Notes: generated from the sequence alone by a model not told the origin. Shown: positions 1 to 9,292, numbered from the stretch's first letter. The stretch: DNA of 64,000 nucleotides from Flavobacterium ajazii (GCF_010614725.1 NZ_JAAEHL010000014.1:101724-165723), one strand, 5' to 3'. Made by a program: numbers and translations.

Positions 1-257
1 ACAAAATCTTTCAGAATTCCATGAATCTGAGCAGTTGATTCATCGTAATGATCCTGTTCGATATAAACTTCAAAACTATCCTGAACCGAAATAGTACCAT
101 TTTGTAAAACGAGTGCACCAATACATAAAATCCGGTCGTTTGTAAAATCAAAACCTGTTGTTTCTGTATCCAGCACTACAAAACGCGTTTCTTCAATAGT
201 TATGTTTTCATCGAAAAACTTTTCTTCTTCTTTTTGCCAAAAATTAAATAAACTCAT
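1..257 (-). CDS. 3'-5' exonuclease, DnaQ/DEDDh family (partial, runs off window start)
   Basis: The first 85 codons are in the window, starting at the ATG complementary to 255-257. I translated this stretch by hand. It reads MSLFNFWQKEEE followed by FVVLDTETTGFDF, the ExoI motif (DTET) of DEDDh exonucleases such as the DNA polymerase III epsilon subunit. The C-terminal remainder lies outside the window. The start is only 2 bases after the stop of the upstream cNMP/CBS/DUF294 gene, so the two are surely co-transcribed. The pair is a recurrent one in bacteria, but the joint role is not known to me. Seen: motif and spacing. Inferred: nuclease activity on DNA or RNA 3' ends. Confidence 0.85.
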   Translation of the reverse strand, partial: MSLFNFWQKEEEKFFDENITIEETRFVVLDTETTGFDFTNDRILCIGALVLQNGTISVQDSFEVYIEQDHYDESTAQIHGILKDF

Positions 258-259
258 TT

Positions 260-2173
260 TTATACAATATTAGAAACATTAAAACGTACCGAAATTAATT
301 CCTGAAGCTCTTTGATGGTTTTAAAAGTCCTTTTCAGTTTTATTTTCTCCATTTTTGAAAGGGACTCCAAAGCGATAAACTGTCCTGAATCATGGTGTAA
401 AAGCCCTTGTTTAGTTCTGAATTTCAATAAGGCTTTAAACGAATAAGAGCACGACAAGTAAAGTTCACTGTTATGAGGTTCCAGTTCGGCCAGTTTTTCA
501 AAACGTTCTGCCGTGTTGCTGATAGATTTTACAGAATGAGACAAAATCAAAACCCTTGCAGCATCTGTCAGCGGCATTAAAGCTCTTCGTTTAATATCAA
601 ACTGATCTTTATTGGCACCATCCTGTTCAACCAAAAACTGTCTGAAGAAACCCGTCGGAGAAGGACTTTGCAAAGCACCACTTACCAAATGAACATAAAA
701 AATAGGGTTAGCTTTTACATTTTCAAAAATCGAATCTGATAACTGGTCTACAAGTTCACGATTTCCGTATTTTACACTATAATCAAAAAAGATAAATGAT
801 AACAAAACTTCATTTTTACCCGGATTTTTTATCCAGTAAGCTACCTGATTTTTCCATTCGTCAAGACTCATGCACCATTTTGGATTGGATGCCATCATTT
901 CTGCAGGACAATATTCATAGCCAATAGTAAAAAGTCCTTTATTAATGTGAGTAGCTAATTTTAGAAAATAGGCTTTTGTTTCATCTCTAAAAACTTCCGA
1001 AACATTTTCATACACAATAGCATTATCCTGATCTGTGTGCAGCATTTGTTCATCACGCCCCTGACTTCCCAATGCCAGCCAGGTAAATTTTACAGGAGGA
1101 GGTGTGTTCATTTTTTCTAATGAAATGTCAATAACACGGGTTACACAGGCATCGTTTAATTCGGTTATGATTTTGGTAATCAGTGTCATCGGAATGTTTT
1201 GATCCAGATATCCTTGCAACAATTGCATAATCTGTGCGCGGATCGGTTTGATTTCCTTAACTTTTGTAGTTCTTTTTAAAGCTTTAATCAAAACGGCCGG
1301 ATTGTTACCCAGCGAAACCATAAGGTCGTGTTTTGACAAAATACCAACAGCTTTTGTATTTACAGTTCCGTCTTTGGTAAGACATAAATAACTGATATTA
1401 CTTTTGATCATTGCCATTTGAGCTTCGGTAACCGTCATTTTTTTAGAATACGTAATAACCGGAGATGTCATAATAGCTTCAGCAGGGGTAGTAATAGGGT
1501 AGTCGCCGGAAACGATTTTGTTGCGCAAATCTTTATCCGTAATAATTCCGATTGGAAGCATTTCATCAACAATCAAAATAGCCCCTACTTTTTTCTTGGT
1601 CAGGATTTTAGCGATTTCTTTTGCAGTGGTTGAAGGACCGCAGGTAACAATCTTTTTGGAATATTTTACAGGCTGTAAATCAAAAATTTCTTTTTCATTA
1701 TTCGGATTGTGCTGCGCAATAACTTCACCGTATAAATTGTTTTTATGAACTTCAGAATAAGGGTTTTTAGTATTCGAAGCATAACTTTCAATCAGGAAAT
1801 TACCAATGGCTTTATTCTCTAATGCATACGGTTTAAAAACGGCAATCGGAATTGCATATAAAATACTTTCCTCGTAAGTACTGGATTCCATGACATAATT
1901 TTCCTGTGCCAAAAGCGGTCTTAGTCCAAAAATATCCCCTTCATCACACATGTCAAGTGTTTTTTGATTTTTTTTAAGCGCAACTGCTCCTTTATGTACC
2001 ACATAAAAGGAATCATGTGTCTTTTCATTTTCAGAAAAAATCACCGAGTCTTTTTCTTTATAAATAATAGAAATCTGCTCAGATAATTTTTCCAGATCTT
2101 TTTGGTGTAAAAGATTAAAAGGAGGGAAGTTCTTCAAAAAATCGGCAACTCTGTATGAAATTGTATTTTTCAT
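260..2173 (-). CDS. cNMP-binding / CBS-pair / DUF294 nucleotidyltransferase-like protein
   Basis: This is a 637-residue cytoplasmic protein with four visible parts. An N-terminal cyclic-nucleotide-binding-like fold spans about residues 15-130. A CBS-domain pair follows at about 175-295, with the repeated pattern GAILIVDEMLPIGIITD. A GlnD-type nucleotidyltransferase core has GSQGRDEQ near residue 368 and TDQDNAI near 379. The C-terminal DUF294 helical region runs to the end. The same architecture is known in proteins thought to sense nucleotides and modify an unknown partner. It lies 2 bases upstream of a DEDDh exonuclease on the same strand. The nucleotidyltransferase acidic residues look intact. 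The substrate is unknown. Confidence 0.88.
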   Translation of the reverse strand: MKNTISYRVADFLKNFPPFNLLHQKDLEKLSEQISIIYKEKDSVIFSENEKTHDSFYVVHKGAVALKKNQKTLDMCDEGDIFGLRPLLAQENYVMESSTYEESILYAIPIAVFKPYALENKAIGNFLIESYASNTKNPYSEVHKNNLYGEVIAQHNPNNEKEIFDLQPVKYSKKIVTCGPSTTAKEIAKILTKKKVGAILIVDEMLPIGIITDKDLRNKIVSGDYPITTPAEAIMTSPVITYSKKMTVTEAQMAMIKSNISYLCLTKDGTVNTKAVGILSKHDLMVSLGNNPAVLIKALKRTTKVKEIKPIRAQIMQLLQGYLDQNIPMTLITKIITELNDACVTRVIDISLEKMNTPPPVKFTWLALGSQGRDEQMLHTDQDNAIVYENVSEVFRDETKAYFLKLATHINKGLFTIGYEYCPAEMMASNPKWCMSLDEWKNQVAYWIKNPGKNEVLLSFIFFDYSVKYGNRELVDQLSDSIFENVKANPIFYVHLVSGALQSPSPTGFFRQFLVEQDGANKDQFDIKRRALMPLTDAARVLILSHSVKSISNTAERFEKLAELEPHNSELYLSCSYSFKALLKFRTKQGLLHHDSGQFIALESLSKMEKIKLKRTFKTIKELQELISVRFNVSNIV

Positions 2174-2282
2174 TTGGTTAGATTTAGGTACTAAAATCAG
2201 AATAGAAACAGAATTGTAAAAGAAACACTTTTAAGCTTCTGTTCAAACTATATTTTATAAAAAATCAGGATAATTTGTGAAA

Positions 2283-2310
2283 CAAAAAAAGCTCCGTAAA
2301 GGAACTTTTA
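2283..2310 (-). terminator. Rho-independent terminator of the 2334-2705 lipoprotein gene
   Basis: Read on the minus strand, a 9-base-pair stem (AAAAGTTCC with GGAGCTTTT, one G-U pair) with a 5-base loop is followed by a run of eight T. It lies 24 bases after the lipoprotein stop codon. Confidence 0.7.
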
Positions 2311-2333
2311 ATAGGAGATTTGATTTCAGTTTT

Positions 2334-2705
2334 TTAATCGATTTTGGTAACCGTTCCGTGCTGTTTTTCTTCAGAACCCACCATCCCAAATTCAAAAGTA
2401 TAGGAATCTTTAGAAGTCGTTAATATTTTCATGCTGATTGCTTTTTCTTCAGCCATATTTTTAGGGTGTTTTTTTTGCAGAACATACTCGCAGTCACTTA
2501 CCCAGCGTATCGTTGCGGTATCAGTTTTTCCTTCAAAAGTTTCAATTTCAATACTGTCTTTACGCTCAAAAATCGTTGTTTTTTTTACGCCGTTTACTTC
2601 AAACTCAAATTTAAACTTTCCGTTTTTGAAATCTTTGCAGTTGTGCTCTGCATTATAACAAGATACCAGGGCAAGTATTGGGAATAAGGATATAATTTTT
2701 TTCAT
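2334..2705 (-). CDS. Small lipoprotein of unknown function
   Basis: The 123-residue product begins with a charged n-region and hydrophobic stretch ending in LALVSC, a lipobox with the acylated Cys at about residue 16, so it should be an exported lipoprotein. The mature part is rich in beta-strand patterns (KFKFEFEVNG, TATIRWVSDCEYVLQ) and probably forms a small beta-barrel or sandwich. I know similar short flavobacterial lipoproteins only as hypothetical. It stands alone, with a terminator directly downstream. No function can be assigned. Confidence 0.7.
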   Translation of the reverse strand: MKKIISLFPILALVSCYNAEHNCKDFKNGKFKFEFEVNGVKKTTIFERKDSIEIETFEGKTDTATIRWVSDCEYVLQKKHPKNMAEEKAISMKILTTSKDSYTFEFGMVGSEEKQHGTVTKID

Positions 2706-2846
2706 TTTAAATAAGTTGTTTTTTTAGGAGCTGATTCCTGCTTTCCACTGCAATCTTTTTATTTTTAAAGGAAAAATAAAAAGGATTTCCGTTTCAATCA
2801 GGGCTAGGGCAATCGTTTTCATCAGAAAAATAAAAGAGAGAACTAA

Positions 2847-3422
2847 TTATTTCAATCTGTTTAATTCATCATCAGTAAAATTTTTAATTTCTTTTTCTTT
2901 AGCAAACTTTTCGGCGTTGTAATTCCCGGATTTATTCTTGGGAATCGATAAGCTGTTCCAGGAGCTGTTTTTCAATTGTTTGGCATAAAAAACAATTTGC
3001 CCGATATGATACGGATAATGAGCCAATTGTCTATTAATGGCTTCAATAACGGTATGGCCTTCATTTCGAATATAAATAATATCCGAAAGCTGTTCGGGAC
3101 TCAAATTGTTTAAAGCGTCAAAAAATACATTCCAGCCTCTATTCCATGTTTCAAGAACTTCATCTTTTGACAGTAAATCATTTTCAAATTCGGCATCGCG
3201 ATTGCGCCATTCTTTTTCACCGTCAGAAGTTAAGAAGTCTGTCCAACGCGAAAGCATATTTCCGGAAATGTGTTTAATTATGGTTGCAATGCTATTGGTG
3301 TCTTCATTTAAAGTAATAAAAAGCTGTTCAGGTTCAAGTTGATCGATGGCTTTTTCCCCCAGTGTTTTATAGTACAAAAATTGCTTTTTAACGCTTTCCA
3401 GATAAGATTCGTTCGTTTCCAT
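2847..3422 (-). CDS. DUF1572 / DinB-superfamily protein
   Basis: The 191-residue protein matches the DinB-like four-helix-bundle family DUF1572. Typical features are the N-terminal helix ESYLESVKKQFLYYKTLGEKA, the segment SIATIIKHISGNMLSRW carrying a conserved His, and HYPYHIGQIVFYAKQ near residue 135 with the second metal-site histidines. Family members bind a divalent metal and are often linked to thiol-transferase-like activities, but the substrate of DUF1572 is unknown. Two bases separate it from the pentapeptide-repeat gene upstream on the same strand, suggesting a two-gene operon. Confidence 0.82.
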   Translation of the reverse strand: METNESYLESVKKQFLYYKTLGEKAIDQLEPEQLFITLNEDTNSIATIIKHISGNMLSRWTDFLTSDGEKEWRNRDAEFENDLLSKDEVLETWNRGWNVFFDALNNLSPEQLSDIIYIRNEGHTVIEAINRQLAHYPYHIGQIVFYAKQLKNSSWNSLSIPKNKSGNYNAEKFAKEKEIKNFTDDELNRLK

Positions 3423-3424
3423 GA

Positions 3425-3997
3425 TTATACAATTTTAATATCATATTTATCTAAAAGCCCCACGATTCCCTGAGTTGAAAACTGTGCTTTTCTCATCGGG
3501 TTAAATTCAGGATCGATTTTATAATTGTAAGCCGTCCTAAAATCAACAGCAGCCAGTTGGGTTTCATTAAAAATCGCACCGTCTAAATCACAATTGTCAA
3601 AAACCGAGTTCATTAAATTGGTTCCAATAAAAGTAACTTCTCTTACTGATGAATTGATGAACTTTGTTTTCGGCATTTTTTTATTTGAAAACAAAGCATA
3701 ATCCAGTGTACATTCTTCAAAATAAACCTGAAATAGAAAATCGTCACATTCATTGAAAGCGATTCCTAAAAGCTTGCAGTTTTTAAAAGTCACATTTTTT
3801 AAACTCGTTCCTGCCAGACTGGTCATCGACAAATTGCAATCAATAAATTCACAGTCTAAAAAAGTATTGTAAGCAAAATTGCTGTTAGAAAAATCACAGT
3901 TTTTAAAAATACAATCTTCAAATTCACGGTTGTTTATTTTCTTGTCAATATAAATGACCTTCTCGAATGTTTTTTGAATGTGAATTAGACTTTCCAT
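3425..3997 (-). CDS. Pentapeptide-repeat protein (Qnr/MfpA-like fold)
   Basis: Most of the 190 residues are tandem pentapeptides of the A(D/N)LXX type, for example CIFKNCDFSNSNF at residues 28-40, and a second block SVFDNCDLDGAIFNETQLAAVDF near 130-152. Such repeats fold into a right-handed quadrilateral beta-helix. The two blocks separated by a short linker, and the length, resemble Qnr proteins that mimic DNA and protect gyrase from quinolones. That role is only a family-level possibility here. It is followed after 2 bases by a DinB-like gene. The C-terminus IDPEFNPMRKAQFS is also typical of the Qnr-like branch. Confidence 0.82.
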   Translation of the reverse strand: MESLIHIQKTFEKVIYIDKKINNREFEDCIFKNCDFSNSNFAYNTFLDCEFIDCNLSMTSLAGTSLKNVTFKNCKLLGIAFNECDDFLFQVYFEECTLDYALFSNKKMPKTKFINSSVREVTFIGTNLMNSVFDNCDLDGAIFNETQLAAVDFRTAYNYKIDPEFNPMRKAQFSTQGIVGLLDKYDIKIV

Positions 3998-4049
3998 GAA
4001 TGTTTTTGTATTTTTTGAGCGTTGTGACCTACTCGAACAATATACTGTG

Positions 4050-4247
4050 TTATACAGATAGATTTTTAATTAATGGTTTTTTGCCCCATTTTTCAGCAAT
4101 ATCTTTTGCCTCTTCTTGGGTATAAAATTTCCGTTTTTTTATATTATCTAATGCATTATCTATATCTAAATTGTATAGGATACTTGAATCACAATTTAAA
4201 TTATCCATTTTTTGAGAAAACTCGTTTGTTTCTGGTTGAATATTCAT
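4050..4247 (-). CDS. Short hypothetical protein
   Basis: The 65-residue product has no signal peptide or membrane segment. Its second half (RKFYTQEEAKDIAEKWGKK) is a charged amphipathic helix reminiscent of the C-terminal toxin-binding tail of small antitoxins, but no toxin gene lies beside it. It sits between the pentapeptide-repeat gene and a small membrane protein, all on the minus strand. I do not recognise the family and coding is only moderately certain. Confidence 0.45.
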   Translation of the reverse strand: MNIQPETNEFSQKMDNLNCDSSILYNLDIDNALDNIKKRKFYTQEEAKDIAEKWGKKPLIKNLSV

Positions 4248-4272
4248 AATTTAAGATTTGAAAAGATACAAA

Positions 4273-4494
4273 TTAGTCATTAAATATACCTTTCATAATA
4301 ATTTTCAATCCGTAGAAAATTAAAAACATAGCACTCAGACAAGCGACAATCCCGATTCCTAAAACCAGATAATGCCAGGCGGTGTGCTGATTCATAAATG
4401 CATTATAGATAAGCGTAGGACCAATAAACATCAACGGCAGTGCACCGGTCAAATATTTAATCCCTTTTCCTAATAATTGTTTATTTGTAGCCAT
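4273..4494 (-). CDS. Small membrane protein, DUF6095-like
   Basis: The 73-residue protein has two hydrophobic segments (about residues 12-30 and 42-66) joined by a short loop, so it is a two-pass inner-membrane protein. The sequence GIKYLTGALPLMFIGPTLIY is what I remember of the flavobacterial family DUF6095. The family lies next to murQ in many flavobacteria as I recall, and here murQ follows 116 bases upstream on the same strand. No function is known. Confidence 0.7.
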   Translation of the reverse strand: MATNKQLLGKGIKYLTGALPLMFIGPTLIYNAFMNQHTAWHYLVLGIGIVACLSAMFLIFYGLKIIMKGIFND

Positions 4495-4609
4495 TATTTT
4501 TTGTTTACTTCGTCTGTTCGGCTTTCAGCCCCGGGTCAGGTTTGAAAAAGGTTTAGGTTTCAAGTTTAAATTTGCGGTTAAGCAGCATCTCACATTTTAC
4601 CAATAACTT

Positions 4610-5422
4610 TTACTTACTATAATTATCAACCGCGTTTCTTACACTGCCGTATTTTTTTAATAATTCACTCGCTTCTTCATACGAAACCGGAATTTCTTCC
4701 ATAATCATTTTCACACCCCGGTCAACCAGTTTGATATTACTCAGTTGCATATCTACCATTTTGTTCCCTTTTACTTTTCCAAGCTGAATCATCGAGGCAG
4801 TTGAAATCATGTTTAAAACCAACTTTTGTGCAGTTCCGGCTTTCATTCGTGAACTTCCGGTTACAAATTCCGGTCCGACAACCACTTCTACAGGGAATTT
4901 AGCTGTTAATGCTAAAGGGCTTCCTGCATTACAGGTAATACAGCCTGTAGCAATATTATTTTCATTACAGGTTTCTAAACCACCAATAACATAAGGAGTT
5001 GTCCCAGAAGCCGCAATACCAATGACGATATCATTTGAGTTGATGTTGTGTGCTTGTAAGTCAATCCAGGCTTGTGTAGCATTGTCTTCGGCATTTTCTA
5101 CGGCATGACGGATTGCTGTATCACCGCCCGCAATGATTCCGTTTACCAAATCAAACGGGACTCCAAAAGTAGGAGGGCACTCAGAAGCATCAACGACTCC
5201 TAAACGTCCGGATGTTCCTGCACCAATGTAAAAAATACGTCCGCCCAATTTTAAATTCGTAACAGTCTGCACAACCAAAGCTTCTATTTGTGGTAACGCT
5301 TTTTCGACGGCATTGGGTACAGTTTTGTCTTCGTTATTAATATTTGTCAGCAGTTCCTGAACTGACATTTTCTCTAAATGTTCGTATTTTGAAGATTGCT
5401 CGGTTGTTTTTGTAAACGTCAT
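4610..5422 (-). CDS. murQ: N-acetylmuramic acid 6-phosphate etherase
   Basis: MurQ cleaves the lactyl ether of MurNAc-6-phosphate to give GlcNAc-6-phosphate and D-lactate in cytoplasmic peptidoglycan recycling. The 270-residue length fits the shorter Bacteroidota form. The SIS-domain signature GAGTSGRLG is at 67-75, followed by DASECPPTFG with the catalytic Glu at 81. The second conserved region TGSSRMKAGTAQKLVLNM lies near 188-205. No recycling gene (anmK, nagZ, nagA) is adjacent in this window. Confidence 0.95.
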   Translation of the reverse strand: MTFTKTTEQSSKYEHLEKMSVQELLTNINNEDKTVPNAVEKALPQIEALVVQTVTNLKLGGRIFYIGAGTSGRLGVVDASECPPTFGVPFDLVNGIIAGGDTAIRHAVENAEDNATQAWIDLQAHNINSNDIVIGIAASGTTPYVIGGLETCNENNIATGCITCNAGSPLALTAKFPVEVVVGPEFVTGSSRMKAGTAQKLVLNMISTASMIQLGKVKGNKMVDMQLSNIKLVDRGVKMIMEEIPVSYEEASELLKKYGSVRNAVDNYSK

Positions 5423-5445
5423 TTTTTGTTGAAATAGTTATCCTC

Positions 5446-5453
5446 CAAAATTA
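5446..5453 (-). promoter_or_regulatory. Putative -7 box of murQ
   Basis: The minus strand reads TAATTTTG, an exact match to the Bacteroidota -7 consensus TAnnTTTG, placing transcription start roughly 20 bases before the murQ ATG. No convincing -33 TTTG is present at the usual 17-23 base spacing. Confidence 0.4.
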
Positions 5454-5573
5454 AACTTTTTTAAGCAAATGAGAGAAAAATACAAGTCAAACTTATAAAG
5501 AATTTAAGTCTTTTTTGAAGTTTTCTTTTAGGCGAAACCAATTTTAGAACACTCATAAAAAGAACTAAAACAT

Positions 5574-5581
5574 TATATTTG
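5574..5581 (+). promoter_or_regulatory. Putative -7 box of the AraC-family gene
   Basis: TATATTTG matches TAnnTTTG and lies 19 bases before the ATG at 5601. No -33 element at standard spacing was found, so the promoter may need an activator. Confidence 0.45.
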
Positions 5582-5600
5582 TTTAAATAATTAAAGAGGA

Positions 5601-6749
5601 ATGAATATAGAAAGTTTTTTAACGGCCATGGCCGGATTGTCAGTTTTTGTTTCCTTATTGCTGGCTTTCTTTCTGTTCACTGTACAGACAAAAAACAAAC
5701 TGGCAAATAGACTGTTTGCTTGTTATTTGATCTTTTTTGCGATTGATAACAGCGGTATTTTTATTGATGAAAACTTTATTAGAACTCATTTTAATTTAGA
5801 ATTTTTCAGATGGACTGTTTGTGCCCTGATACTTCCTGCTTTTTACTTATATGTATTGTCAGTTTGTTTTGCAGATTTTCGTTTAAAGCCAAAAGACCTG
5901 TTGCACATAATTCCATTTATTATTACAAATGTGGTTTTTCTATTCAGACTCTATTTTTTAACTGATACAGAAAAAATACTGTTTTATGAGAATCGCGACC
6001 AATCGTCTGAGATGTCTTATTTGTTTCTTGTTTTAGGTCTCCAAACCATATTTTATAGTATTGGGGTATTTTTAGTTTTAAAAAAGTATAGAGAAATATA
6101 CCAGGAAAATTATACGAACCCGAGAGCATCTATTTTTAAGTGGCTGTTTCAAATGGCTATGGTACTTTTTGTCTTGTATTATTTGTCGATAGCTAAGAAT
6201 GTTGTGAGATATGCCAATATTGATTTTTTATGGATCTGGTCTAATACAATATTGCAGTTTTTGGTTTTGTCAGTTACCTGCTGGTTTGTTTTAAAAGCCT
6301 TAAATCATCCTGAGCTTTTTAGAGGTATTGATTCTAAATTATTATTAACAAGAGATATTCTTCCTAAAGAAAATAGAGATAGTATTGATGTAAAAGGTAA
6401 TCAAAATGAAGTATTTACGATGCAGATTTTGACATTAAAAAATTATATGGCAGAAAAAGAACCTTTCCTCGATCCGTCACTTACGATTCAGGAACTTTCT
6501 AATCAAATTGATATTCCGGTTCGGGATTTATCTATTTTGATAAATCATCATATGAATCAGCACTTTTTTGATTTTGTAAATGAATATCGTATTCAAAAAG
6601 CAATGAATATTTTGAGAGATCCTTTAAAAAGAGATTTGACCGTTTTAGAAATTCTGTACGAAGTAGGTTTTAATTCAAAATCTTCGTTTAATACTTCCTT
6701 CAAAAAATATACTAATCAAACGCCCACAGCTTACAGAAACGCTTCATAA
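5601..6749 (+). CDS. Membrane-anchored AraC-family transcriptional regulator
   Basis: The 382-residue protein has six or seven hydrophobic helices in the first 240 residues (for example SVFVSLLLAFFLFTV and FLVLSVTCWFVLKAL), then a C-terminal AraC/XylS double helix-turn-helix at about 285-380. The DNA-binding domain shows NEYRIQKAMNILRD and VLEILYEVGFNSKSSFNTSFKKYT, the classic AraC signature. This integral-membrane layout is common in Bacteroidota. It probably senses an envelope or small-molecule signal and acts on the divergent or downstream gene. The next gene on the same strand is an outer-membrane receptor, separated by a strong terminator, so it may be a target. Confidence 0.9.
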   Translation: MNIESFLTAMAGLSVFVSLLLAFFLFTVQTKNKLANRLFACYLIFFAIDNSGIFIDENFIRTHFNLEFFRWTVCALILPAFYLYVLSVCFADFRLKPKDLLHIIPFIITNVVFLFRLYFLTDTEKILFYENRDQSSEMSYLFLVLGLQTIFYSIGVFLVLKKYREIYQENYTNPRASIFKWLFQMAMVLFVLYYLSIAKNVVRYANIDFLWIWSNTILQFLVLSVTCWFVLKALNHPELFRGIDSKLLLTRDILPKENRDSIDVKGNQNEVFTMQILTLKNYMAEKEPFLDPSLTIQELSNQIDIPVRDLSILINHHMNQHFFDFVNEYRIQKAMNILRDPLKRDLTVLEILYEVGFNSKSSFNTSFKKYTNQTPTAYRNAS

Positions 6750-6785
6750 TTAAGGTTTTGTAAAAAGTCGTACTTCAAACATTAT

Positions 6786-6831
6786 AAAGTCGAACTGATT
6801 TCTTGAATAGAAATTGGTTCGACTTTTTTTT
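6786..6831 (+). terminator. Strong rho-independent terminator
   Basis: AAAGTCGAAC at 6786-6795 pairs perfectly with GTTCGACTTT at 6817-6826. An inner ATTTCT/AGAAAT stem extends the helix to about 18 pairs including two G-U pairs. Eight T (6824-6831) close it. It ends transcription of the AraC gene. Confidence 0.9.
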
Positions 6832-6904
6832 GTCGGTCGATTCTGGAAAATTTCTAAGGCAACTTTGCTTCAAATTAATTGAACAAGTCTAAAAATTAGA
6901 AATC

Positions 6905-9292
6905 ATGAAAAAAGCAAACCTCTTTATCTTTTTATTATTGCCGTTATTTTGTTTGGCACAATCAACAGTAAAATTAAAAGGCAAAATATCCAGCCAAACG
7001 ACTTCATTAGAGTGGGCAGATATTTCAGTAACCAGTTCAGAAGGGAAAATAATAGACGGTACAACAAGCCTGCAAGACGGTACTTTTGAAATTAATATAA
7101 AAAAAGGTTTTTATAAAATAGAAGTCAGTCTTTTAGGATTTACAGATTACAAAAGTGAAATTGTTATTGAGAAAGATACCGATTTAGGCACAATTACTTT
7201 AATAGAAAATGCAACAAATTTGGGAGAAGTTGTCGTTCAGTCGAGAAAAAGTACAATTGAACAAAAAATTGATAGATTGGTTTATAATCCTGAAAATAAT
7301 GTAAACACTGTTGGAGGAGATGTCTTGAGTGCCATAAATACAGCACCGGGTGTTGTGGTGCAAAATAATGCTATCAATATATTAGGAAAAGGAGCTTCTC
7401 GTGTCATGATTGATGGAAGAATGATTGAGTTAACCGGTGAAGAATTAAATAATTTCCTAAAATCGATTTCTGCAAGTGATATTAAAAACATCGAAATTAT
7501 TAGTAATCCTTCGTCAAAATATGAAGCAGAAGGAAATGGAGGATTAATCAATATTGTGATGAAAAAAGGGGCTCGTGATTCATGGAAAAATACGATCACA
7601 GCTTCGTATGATCAAAGTAAATATGGAATTTTTGCGCTGAGAGATAATTTCTTTTACAATAAAAATAAATTTCGATTTTCTGCTAGTGTCAATGGTAAAA
7701 CGGGCTACAGAAATATTAATGAAAACCTGGATATGTATTTTGCTGAAGAATCTACAAAAATGGATGTAAAGACAAAATTAAATGAAGATAACTTGTCCGG
7801 AAAAATAGCTTTTGATTATGATTTTTCAGAAAATACAACCATTGGGTTTCAACTTTTAAAAGATAAAAGCAATCCGGATTTTGATTCTGATATTAGAATT
7901 GATAAATATAATGCTCAAAATGAATTGGAAAGTTATATCATCAATAAGAGTTTTTTAGACAGAAAATCAGGTAATAAGACTTATAATCTGCATTTGATTA
8001 CAAAATTGGATTCTCTAAACCGAAAATTATCATTTGATGTGGATTATTTTAATTATAATTCAAAATTCGACAGGGATTTTATAGCGAATAATTATGCGTC
8101 AGACGAAACCTTTGTCGATGTAAATCAGTCAGGACGAAATCTTTCGAATCAAAATATTGACAATGTGAGCCTGAAGGCCGATATGGAGCATCCGCTTCAA
8201 TGGTTAAACTTATCATATGGAGCGAAAGTAAGTTTCACCACCAGTGATAGCGATGTTGTTTTTTTTAATACGATTACCGGAACCCCGGAATTAGATACTA
8301 ACCAGTCAAACCAATTTAAATATACCGAAAATAATCAGGCGGTCTATATTAGCGGAGATAAAAAAATTAATGATAAATGGAATTTTCAATTAGGATTACG
8401 ATTAGAAAACACTCAAACAAATGGTTTCTCTAAAACGTTAAATCAGAAAACGGTAAATAATTATTTTAAATTATTTCCAACTATTTATGCTTCTTATCAA
8501 AAAGATGAAAACAACAGTTTTAGTTTAAATTATGGAAAGAGAATTCGAAGACCTGGCTTTTCGCTATTAAATCCGTTTCGGGTTTATATAAGCAGTAACA
8601 GCTATTCTGAGGGGAATCCATTTTTGAAGCCTTCTTTTAGTGACAATTTTGAATTTGCACATTCGTATAAAAAAATATTGAAAACAAGTGTTTTTTTAAA
8701 TTCGATTACAGATGGTTATGGAGTAATATTTACTGCAAATCCGGAAACATTGACACAAGTTATAACGAGAGAAAATTATTTTAAAGGCATTACTTATGGA
8801 ATTGGAGAAATTTATTCAGCCAGTTTTACAGATTGGTGGCAGAGTGAAAATTCAGTGTATTTTTTAGGTTCAGATATTAAATTCATAAAAAATATCAATG
8901 CAGCACCGGTAAATGGTCTCCAAATTAATTTTTCAACGAATAATACCTTTTCGTTGGGTAAAACAACCAAATTACAAATAGATTTTAATTATACGACACC
9001 ATATAAAAGTGGTTTATACGAAACAGGATATACATCAGGTTTAAATATTGGTTTTAAGCAGGATTTATTAAACAAAGCAATGCAGATTTCTTTTTTAGTA
9101 AATGATATTTTTAATACGTCATATTTAAAAGACGATGTTTCAATTGTAAATGGTGTGAGACAAGTTTATAGTCAACATGAAAGCAATCGATTTGCCCGCC
9201 TATCTGTAGTTTATAATTTTGGAAATAAAAAGATCAATATAAAAGAGCGTAATTTTGGAAATGAAGAAGAGAAGAAAAGAACAGGCAATTAG
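6905..9292 (+). CDS. Outer-membrane beta-barrel / TonB-dependent receptor-like protein
   Basis: The 795-residue protein starts with a clean signal peptide ending near LFCLAQS (residues 1-20). It continues with a carboxypeptidase-regulatory-like beta-sandwich (about 22-105, KLKGKISSQTTSLEWADISV), a plug region (about 120-225, with GDVLSAINTAPGVVV), and a large C-terminal beta-barrel (OMP_b-brl_3 type) ending in an aromatic-rich strand. No TonB-box was identified. The barrel shows the motif NYGKRIRRPGFSLLNPF typical of this branch. It lies downstream of a membrane AraC regulator. The ligand is unknown. No SusD partner follows, so it is not a classical SusCD pair. Confidence 0.9.
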   Translation: MKKANLFIFLLLPLFCLAQSTVKLKGKISSQTTSLEWADISVTSSEGKIIDGTTSLQDGTFEINIKKGFYKIEVSLLGFTDYKSEIVIEKDTDLGTITLIENATNLGEVVVQSRKSTIEQKIDRLVYNPENNVNTVGGDVLSAINTAPGVVVQNNAINILGKGASRVMIDGRMIELTGEELNNFLKSISASDIKNIEIISNPSSKYEAEGNGGLINIVMKKGARDSWKNTITASYDQSKYGIFALRDNFFYNKNKFRFSASVNGKTGYRNINENLDMYFAEESTKMDVKTKLNEDNLSGKIAFDYDFSENTTIGFQLLKDKSNPDFDSDIRIDKYNAQNELESYIINKSFLDRKSGNKTYNLHLITKLDSLNRKLSFDVDYFNYNSKFDRDFIANNYASDETFVDVNQSGRNLSNQNIDNVSLKADMEHPLQWLNLSYGAKVSFTTSDSDVVFFNTITGTPELDTNQSNQFKYTENNQAVYISGDKKINDKWNFQLGLRLENTQTNGFSKTLNQKTVNNYFKLFPTIYASYQKDENNSFSLNYGKRIRRPGFSLLNPFRVYISSNSYSEGNPFLKPSFSDNFEFAHSYKKILKTSVFLNSITDGYGVIFTANPETLTQVITRENYFKGITYGIGEIYSASFTDWWQSENSVYFLGSDIKFIKNINAAPVNGLQINFSTNNTFSLGKTTKLQIDFNYTTPYKSGLYETGYTSGLNIGFKQDLLNKAMQISFLVNDIFNTSYLKDDVSIVNGVRQVYSQHESNRFARLSVVYNFGNKKINIKERNFGNEEEKKRTGN

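Noticed and set aside
4050..4247. Calling the 65-residue protein an antitoxin
   Set aside because: The tail only loosely resembles one, and no toxin gene is present. It was kept as hypothetical.
6905..9292. Calling the receptor a SusC of a polysaccharide-utilisation locus
   Set aside because: No SusD-like gene or glycoside hydrolase lies next to it, and the barrel resembles the OMP_b-brl_3 type rather than SusC.
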